DNA from: Globomyces pollinis-pini | Taxonomy: Eukaryota > Chytridiomycota > Chytridiomycetes > Rhizophydiales > Globomycetaceae | Reading direction: 5' to 3' | DNA: 64,000 nucleotides | Assembly: GCA_025399215.1 (NCBI GenBank) | Contig: MU621123.1 | Coordinates: 37,254-101,253 of the forward strand | Shown here: positions 57,501 to 64,000 of the stretch, piece by piece | Layout: each line of letters begins with the position of its first letter | Numbering within the stretch: position 1 is the first letter of the stretch | The notes under the pieces: model-generated | What the model saw: only the letters and a program-made list of their open reading frames with translations | Told to the model about the DNA's origin: nothing | The model's database searches: none | Program-made: the position numbers and the translations under genes

Positions 57501-59955
57501 GGTTTCAGGACAGAACAAACTTCGGATAGCCTTGATAGCCTCGTTCGAAAATTGAAGCTGATAAATATCATTTATCTGTATAATATTATGTAATTGAGAC
57601 ACAAAATATTTCATTAAAGGGGTAATATTAACTTCATCGGAGTTTTGTGTGTAATATGGAGTGGAAAATCCCTTTTTCAAAGTGCTGACTGCTCGAACAA
57701 TCCAAGGGGACACAATTGAAGTGATCCAATCGTTGTTATCTGCCTCTCGATCATCATACATCATCACAAAAGTGTTCTGATTTATCTGGACATTAGGCAG
57801 TTGTTCTGGGCCATCATTTCCCACTGATTCGGAATCAGATACATCAGCATCAGTAGCTTCATCGCTGCCATCTTCGTCTTCGTGTTCATCGTTATCGATT
57901 TCTCCCTCATTGTCATTCTGTTCTTCATCTTCGTGATCATATTCTTCAACTTCTATATCGCTTTTTTCACCTTCATTAACAACATCCTTAGCACCAAAAA
58001 GAATTCGATGTGTTTCTGTAATAGCATCTTCATCAAACAAATGTTTCTTTAATTCCATCATTTTTAACAATTCTTCCACAGTAATGTTAAATCCTTCCTC
58101 AGATAAATATTCATGCAAGGTATGGATGTCAAGAGTCGGTTCACAGTCATATACCGAAAGAGTATGGAAATTTCTGCTGAATTCAATGAGAGATTTCCAA
58201 ATCGGCTCTTCCATTAGCAAGTTTACATCATCTAGATAATCATTGGTGAATAATATGCCTTCGGCAACGCTAGTTTCAATAAGATCATTGTCCTGTTGAG
58301 CATCTTGTACCTCTTCTGTTACATCACTTGCTCCATCTTCTGAACCTTCTGCCTCTTCGCCTCCAGCAGGTTTCATTAGCTCAAGTAACTTCATCGCAAA
58401 GTTACGAGCTCTGATGAAAGATTTCATTGTAGGATACGTCTCTAGTTTTTCCCCGATTTTCTCAACGTCAGCGTCAGAGATATCACCAGCAAGGCAATGC
58501 TGTTTCACAGCTGTAATATAATCTTCTCTTAATTGTAATGGATAGAAAACACTTCCTTTGACATTTTCCCATTTATCTTCATACGAAGTTGATGCAGTAA
58601 TGATAAAACGCACATATGGACTGGTCACAGATTGCAAACAAGCGATTAGTTTTTCCATTTCTGGTGAAGATCGGCTTAGCAAGTAATCAATTGCATCAAG
58701 AACCAATACAACTTTAATGCCGGTTCTTTCACATGGATCAACAATCAAATCTTGAAAGTATAAGTGCACATCTTCTTGTTCATCACCATTTTTCGTCTCC
58801 AAGATAGGCTGAGTGTCGAGAACGCGAGCGAATTCAATGTCCTTCGATAACTGTTGGGCCCAAGCAGCTATCACTTGCAGTGGTTTATGCGTAACATCTT
58901 TCTCAGTGGCCCTTCTTGTCTTGTTGGTCAGATTTTGCGAAGCCGTTGGGGGATCTTGATTTCTTTGAGGTAAGAAATAAACTACTTTTGGTGCGTCCTC
59001 CTCGGATTGAAGTATATCTCCAATCTTCGATGCAAATACCGTCTTTCCAGTACCTGGATAAATTAATCAAACCAATAGCTTACCTTCATCTGCTTTAAGC
59101 AAATACCCAGCTGTGCTGTTACGGCCATTATACCATAACTTGACCTCTTCGCTCTTTTGCTCTAATGTACCTTCTGCAAACACCGATCGAGCAAATGCTA
59201 ACCGTTTGTCCATCGATCGAGGACTGAATTCCTTCAATTTTTCAGCTACAGAGTCACGAAGAGTTCGGAGTTCAGCCTTTTCTTGGTTTTCCTTCACATC
59301 TGTGACTGTACTCAAGACGACCTTGGTATCTTTTTTGATATCAACTACCTAATACAAATCAAAATAAAATCAAAATACATTTCCGTGAGTTTCAATGTTG
59401 AGTTCATGGTCAATAGTGTTTTTCCAATTCTGGATACTATCCTTCAATTCTTTAAACGAATCTGCTAAATCTGGAGGAAACAACAAATTATTCAGAGTAG
59501 GACCTCGCACTTTGTCCATGGCTCCATTGAATGTTTCCTGAAATGCATTCAAGTCCTTTTCAAAACTGGCCAAAGCAGCAATCAACTCTTCACCTTCAGC
59601 TTTTTTCTGAATTCGGTGAACTTCATTTAAAGCAGTTTGAATAACTCCAGGAACTTGGTCTAAAATTGCCTTTGCAGCCTAATATTTAATTAGGCATGTC
59701 ATTTTAAATTACATCAACAGCAAGATATGAAGTAGCTACAGAGCTAGCAACTTTGGTCGCGATAGACAATACTTGTCCAAAAGGAGGAGGAAGAAGACTG
59801 GAGAATTTGCCAAGAGTTTTTGCAACCGTGAGAGTAAGTTGAGCAGGATTTGGGCCTTTGATAATTTGTGTTCCAATATCCAACACATCATCGATTGTTT
59901 CTTTGTGTTTCTTGTACTGGGAATTCATTCCCTTAGCAACCTTAATTGCTTCCAT
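54563..59955 (-). CDS. NLR-like NACHT/STAND NTPase with WD40 repeats (1756 aa)
   Basis: Six-part layout, four introns (34, 30, 30 and 28 nt), spliced length in frame from the ATG at 59955. Residues 1-270 are a helical N-terminal domain with a hydrophobic stretch (LLPPPFGQVLSIATKVASSV). The STAND core starts with Walker A ADEGTGKTVFASKIG (about 280) formed across an intron, then Walker B KVVLVLDAIDYLL (about 385) and a sensor-like RFIITAST. A winged-helix/acidic linker includes a strongly Asp/Glu-rich stretch near residue 650. From about 950 a WD40 region follows (for example FDTEDKILISVSDDFVVKMW, IDGNIIMTGSVGGNLIVWNK). The tail is acidic then Pro/Thr-rich. The architecture equals NACHT-WD40 NOD-like receptors of fungi and animals (NWD/TEP1 types). 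A signalling or self/non-self role is inference. Confidence 0.88.
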
Positions 59956-62900
59956 CAATACACAATATGAATAGAGTTTTTTTTAGTGATCGCTTTTTAA
60001 ACAAAGGTTCCTGATTTAATTCGCCTAATGTGTTTCTGTCACACAACCATATTTGGTATTTCATGTGAGATTGAGAGTTACGAAATGAGAATTATGTAGA
60101 AAATACTCTTCCATATTTACACAAGTATAAATGAGTATTATTGGACTTGTATTGTATCTGTAATTGGTTGTCAAAGTCAATTGTACACGGCAAATTAGGG
60201 CAGCGTTGCTGAAAAGAATGTCTCATGTTGATGCCACGCTCTCTATTCGTCCATCAAAGGGAGTTGCTTATAAAATTTACCTGTTTTTACTGACTTGGCA
60301 AATAGAAGTATATTGGCATTGAACAGTTAAACTTAGAGCATTTTATGAAATCCGCTGAGTAAAGTATTTGATTGTGTTGTGTTCAAACTAAAGCTACTTT
60401 TGGACAATTAGTGTACTCTTCTTGGCGGCGGTCGAGTATCATTTAATAATTTAGGAAATCAGAAATTGTTTAAGTATTTAAACTGGTTATTTTTGTCTTG
60501 ATGCTTTGTTGGTGACCATATGGGCTCGTAATCAGAAACATGCTGGGACCTGTGATAAAGGTAAAGGCATATTTGTTTCTTGTTGAAAGTTCATTGATGG
60601 TTAGCTATGGTTACACGTCTTGGCACAATAGCATTTGAAGTTCGGTCTTCTAATGCAAACTATCTCTATAATGTGGTTGAAGATATTCAAAATCAAGTTG
60701 TTGTTATATAATGATGCAACTTACTTTGCCTTGCTCTGACGCTAGCATCACAACAAAGTCCCTCCACTTTGTATTTGAATTTCTGCCATTCAGAGATTTA
60801 TAATTGCAATGATAGACTACCTTTATTTGTGTTTTACTGAACTTTTTCAGCATATTTATATACCCAGTATCATTTTATTGTCAGGATTCACCATTGGTAA
60901 GATTAGTTCATACTCAATATCAGAAATAACGACAAGAATTGAGTTATCTGGTCGGTTTGTAAAAAAGTGTTTCGGTCTCGGATCGTTTACGAGATCATTC
61001 CCCGAAAATGCAAATTAATATCTGCCCCTTAAACCGCATATTGTATTTATACCAAATATGCAGCGCAGGTGATACTTTAATGAAAGGCGATGGACAAGTA
61101 TTGAGGTATGCTGGGAGAAACTAGTCATCTTAAAATCTTTTACCTACGAACTTGTTAGATGCGTGTTAATCAAATGCACCTTATTCCAACATGAGCATTA
61201 CTTATTCTCAATCTTAGTCAATTTCTAAATTTATCTATTCAGATCCAGTACTGTAAGATTTGACTAAAGTTACGGTTGGCTAATTCAGAAATGATATTGT
61301 TATCGCCAAAAGATATCAGTCACCAAGGATAATCAAGTGTCGTAGGTGGCTGTATTGCATGTTTAATTCTTTAAAATCTAACATATATTTATGTGCAGCA
61401 TCAGTAGGTCAAAACAACTTGTGTGTGGTCCTAGATATGTCATTATTGTTCGGAGTTGAAATGGAATAATTTGAATCGTACTGATTTGGTGTATCTATTG
61501 ATTTAACTTGAAGTGATTAAGTCATAGGTTAATTACGGTAGTTAATGACTAATCTACTTTATGAAAAACAATTATAACCATCAGCACAAGAATCGAAATT
61601 GTGCTGCACAACCTCGATTCAGTTCAACTCAAATAAATACAATATCAATCCCTTATTATTTTTTTACGTGTGATATTGTAATTACATAACTTCAAATAGG
61701 TATATGGATTTTAAATGGCGATTTTCTAAGACGGCTGTATTGTTATGATTATAGGTGTAGGAGCTCCTTGACTTTAGGCAATCATTCACAAAGCAGTTCT
61801 CGATTCGTGAGGTTTCTGTCCCACTGCATGTGGTTGAACAGTTTTGCTACCATCCCAGGATCAAACATAGTAAAGGTAAATAGACAATAGGAAAGACTTT
61901 TACACAGAGTAAATCACACAAATATTTTGCTTTCGTTTCTTGAAACTCATTTCATTTGGAAACTTAGCGACGATTTGAGGACACAACTATTAGTGATGTT
62001 GTAATACACATTGGCAGTTTTATGCCTTTAAGTTTTAGGTGGTTCGGTTATGAAGATGGTTGACTCCAGTGTTCAAGTTGGCGACATTGTTACTTTTTGC
62101 GAACTGAGTATTGTAACAGTAAAAACAGTGTGAAATTCATCATAATATAGCCAATCCAAATAAATGATTGCTGTTTAGTCATTTTCCCCATTTTCCAAAA
62201 GGTAGGCTACAGCCGAGCACCGAGGCTGCAAGTACAAGTACTTAAGCCAAACGTACGAATTTATGGTATTAAACAACAAACCAAATCAGTCGTGTGAGAA
62301 AGCTTGTAGGTTAGATGACAAGAATGACAAGAACGGATTGGTGTGACCTGATGAAGAATGACGTGCTGTTGATGAATGAAAAATGTATATAATTCTTAAA
62401 GGTGTGATATAGCCGATGGCAGTAAAATACAATAAAATACAACTCCAATCAAACAAACAGAATATACATTTGGACAATGTGACTGAATCAAAAAGCAACA
62501 CTTTGAAAATCTGTTGTGTGACTGCTATTTAATGCCACTGACCGCAATTCCTTATTCTTATTTATTTGGTCGTTTCTGGAATGGAGTAACTCATGAGAAT
62601 GGTTGAACTGATGCTAAAACTGAGGGTTTTTTTACTAGTTACTAGTTGTTGCGATGCGCAAATAGTAAAACGGAATAGCCCTTCATATAATTTTACCCTG
62701 TTGTTTCATAGACAGTCAGGGCACGTTTTAACTGACCAACCATGCGACTATCAGCTACTAAGCTGGTTTGGAGCAGTAACAAATTTCAGTCACCATTGAA
62801 GAATGTCTAATTACAATTCTTTATTTATTTACACCCAAAATGGTTAGAATTAAAGTGGGCTTATCCATGGCTGTATTCCTTTTCACTTCACTTAACTCAC

Positions 62901-63293
62901 ATGAGAAGAAATACCGTAGTGACAAACAAGAGCATTGTAGTACTCTACCTATTTTTAAACCAATGAGTGTGAGAACGCATTGACAGTTACACGCTGATAA
63001 GATGAATGTTGATGAATCACAAAGATGCAACTTGACTCCAAATCATTATAGAATAGTTAGTATTTTGAAGTTGATAAGCAGCTATACAGCTCATGTAACA
63101 GATAAATAAGGCGAACTGCATGGAGATGAACAGAGTCGTCATGCTAACTCACCCAAACTGGGAAAAACCATGTGGTGATTCTGGTATCAACCTCACCTGA
63201 AACAAGTTATTTAATTGTATATAAAACAAACAACTGACTACATTTCTTTCTGCTTTTTTCTCCACTAACTCTTTCAACTTAATACACTTTCTA
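59956..63293. other. 3.3-kb gene-poor region
   Basis: By far the longest stretch without a recognised gene. I looked for tiny-exon genes like HOP1 and found none: ORFs are under 70 codons, and no motif, tRNA or clear repeat is seen. Many stop codons occur in all frames. It lies upstream of both flanking genes, so large regulatory DNA, a non-coding RNA or eroded sequence are all possible. Confidence 0.4.
63218..63226 (+). promoter_or_regulatory. TATA-box-like element
   Basis: TATATAAAA lies 67 nt upstream of the ATG at 63294, followed by a pyrimidine-rich stretch (TTTCTTTCTGCTTTTTTCTC) typical of a fungal transcription start region. Confidence 0.5.
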
Positions 63294-63791
63294 ATGGTTC
63301 AACCAAATACTTATAGTTCAATTACAAACTTGCTCAACAATGACGACTCGGCATTAGCCTGGTTATCAGATGTTATTGATTCAAACATTATGGATACTTT
63401 GGATGATTTGATGCCAGTTTCTACTCTCATGTCATTCTCACAATCTACTGCTCGAACTAGCTCCATACCGCAGATCAATTTGGACTTACAACGACGAGCT
63501 CAAAAGCTATTAAAGTTGGAACGAGATCGAATGGCAACCTTCTTGGCATACAGTCTTACTATAGCTGAAATCAAGGTTAAATTTTCTAAAGATCCTGCTT
63601 CTATTGAACGAATGGATCGGTATCAAAAGAAACGAGATGCCTTATTTATCTGTTTACCACCAAAGAAACAACTATTATTTACATCTCCAAACAAGGCTGA
63701 AGTCTGTATTATACCCTTCCCTCAAAAACAACGACGTAAATCGTTGATGACAGTTTGTGCCAGGGATGAAATTCGACAACTGTCCAGATAA
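63294..63791 (+). CDS. Uncharacterised 165-aa basic protein
   Basis: Single-exon ORF with a well-formed upstream region (TATA-like box, pyrimidine tract). Residues 1-60 are acidic to neutral with DVIDSNIMDTLDDLMPVSTL, which has the look of an acidic-hydrophobic activation motif. Residues 65-125 are helical and charged (LQRRAQKLLKLERDRMATFL, RMDRYQKKRDALF). The C-terminus is basic (PFPQKQRRKSL). No domain is recognised. The acidic N-terminus plus basic helix might suit a small transcriptional regulator, but this is speculation. Confidence 0.6.
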   Translation: MVQPNTYSSITNLLNNDDSALAWLSDVIDSNIMDTLDDLMPVSTLMSFSQSTARTSSIPQINLDLQRRAQKLLKLERDRMATFLAYSLTIAEIKVKFSKDPASIERMDRYQKKRDALFICLPPKKQLLFTSPNKAEVCIIPFPQKQRRKSLMTVCARDEIRQLSR

Positions 63792-63855
63792 ACCCATCAT
63801 GGATAATAACTTTTATTATCGCTTATTGTTAATAGTACATGAAATATAATTCATT

Positions 63856-64000
63856 TTAATCGATTTTTGGTTCCTTCATCACCAAAAGAATTGATGGTGT
63901 TTCAGATACATTGAACTTAGCAACTATTGAGCCATTCTTTTTTGATGCTTGGAACTGATGTTGACTCAGTTTTTAACGAATACTGAATAGTGTGACCTTC
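63856..64000 (-). CDS. 3' end of a thioredoxin-fold protein (partial)
   Basis: Minus-strand coding sequence ends at 63856, with an upstream 29-nt intron (TTCA|GTATTC...CATCAG|TTCC) and continues beyond the right edge. The tail IVAKFNVSETPSILLVM has the cis-Pro pattern (x-F-x-V-x-x-x-P-[ST]-hhhh) of thioredoxin/PDI-type domains, and the protein ends KEPKID. The active-site CxxC would lie outside the window, so the family call is tentative. Confidence 0.45.

Noticed and set aside
60809..61018. 69-codon ORF with a hydrophobic N-terminus in the gene-poor region
   Set aside because: Isolated, no promoter-like element, no conserved motif; such lengths are expected by chance in AT-rich DNA of this size.
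62593..62799. 68-codon ORF resembling a signal peptide plus short chain
   Set aside because: The hydrophobic start (LRVFLLVTSCCDA) looks like a signal peptide, but the rest has no pattern and no upstream TATA-like site is seen.

Overview
The window is an AT-rich, gene-dense stretch of a eukaryotic nuclear genome. Genes are interrupted by extremely short introns, mostly 23-38 nt, starting GTA or GTT and ending in YAG. Intergenic spacers are usually 70-650 bp. The genetic code is standard. The gene set suggests an early-diverging, flagellated (zoosporic) fungus or close relative: a Hog1-type MAPK, a PH-CRIB-kinase PAK of the Cla4 type, yeast-like two-part dCMP deaminase, an HbrB/Bit61-like TORC2 subunit and a Pho80-type cyclin occur beside CEP104, a ciliary-tip protein absent from non-flagellated fungi. 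I cannot name the species. Exon-intron structures below were assembled by eye. For most genes the spliced length was checked to be a multiple of three.

Layout. 1-5.4 kb: meiotic HORMA protein (Hop1-like, minus, cut by the left edge), a secreted Cys-repeat protein, Hog1 MAPK, an unknown 159-aa protein, and an RNase P/MRP Rpp14/Pop5-like subunit. 5.9-10.8 kb: TXNDC17 thioredoxin, a PAS-kinase-type kinase without PAS domains, and a 769-aa disordered protein. 11-15.9 kb: a 1331-aa protein with GAF, degenerate cyclase-like domain and CaaX tail, then a small KIX-like protein. 15.9-27 kb: Mpp10, PAK, CLPTM1, SF3B3/Rse1. 27.4-33 kb: MAPEG protein, a G-alpha with a Leu at the catalytic Gln position, an HSL-type hydrolase, a tiny Cys-rich protein, deoxyribose-phosphate aldolase, and a LITAF protein. 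33.2-44.6 kb: a giant LamG-type class C 7TM receptor, a BIRC6-like E2, an HbrB protein, a tail-anchored cyclin, a phosducin-like protein, and dCMP deaminase. 44.7-54.1 kb: CEP104, PP1, a pyruvate-kinase-like protein with a signal peptide and altered active site, a secreted haem peroxidase, and SRRM1. 54.5-64 kb: a 1756-aa NACHT/STAND-WD40 protein, a 3.3-kb region without recognisable genes, an unknown 165-aa protein, and the 3' end of a thioredoxin-fold gene.

Functional themes. Signalling dominates: receptor, G-alpha and phosducin-like protein lie within 15 kb, and Hog1, PAK, PASK-like kinase, PP1, TORC2 subunit, cyclin and GAF/cyclase-like protein add to it. RNA processing is the second theme (Rse1, SRRM1, Mpp10, RNase P subunit). 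The most unusual items are the naturally Gln-to-Leu G-alpha, the lectin-7TM receptor, the CaaX-tailed GAF/pseudo-cyclase, the secreted-looking pyruvate kinase with a missing metal ligand, the NLR-like NACHT-WD40 protein, and a pair of abutting mini-introns in HOP1.
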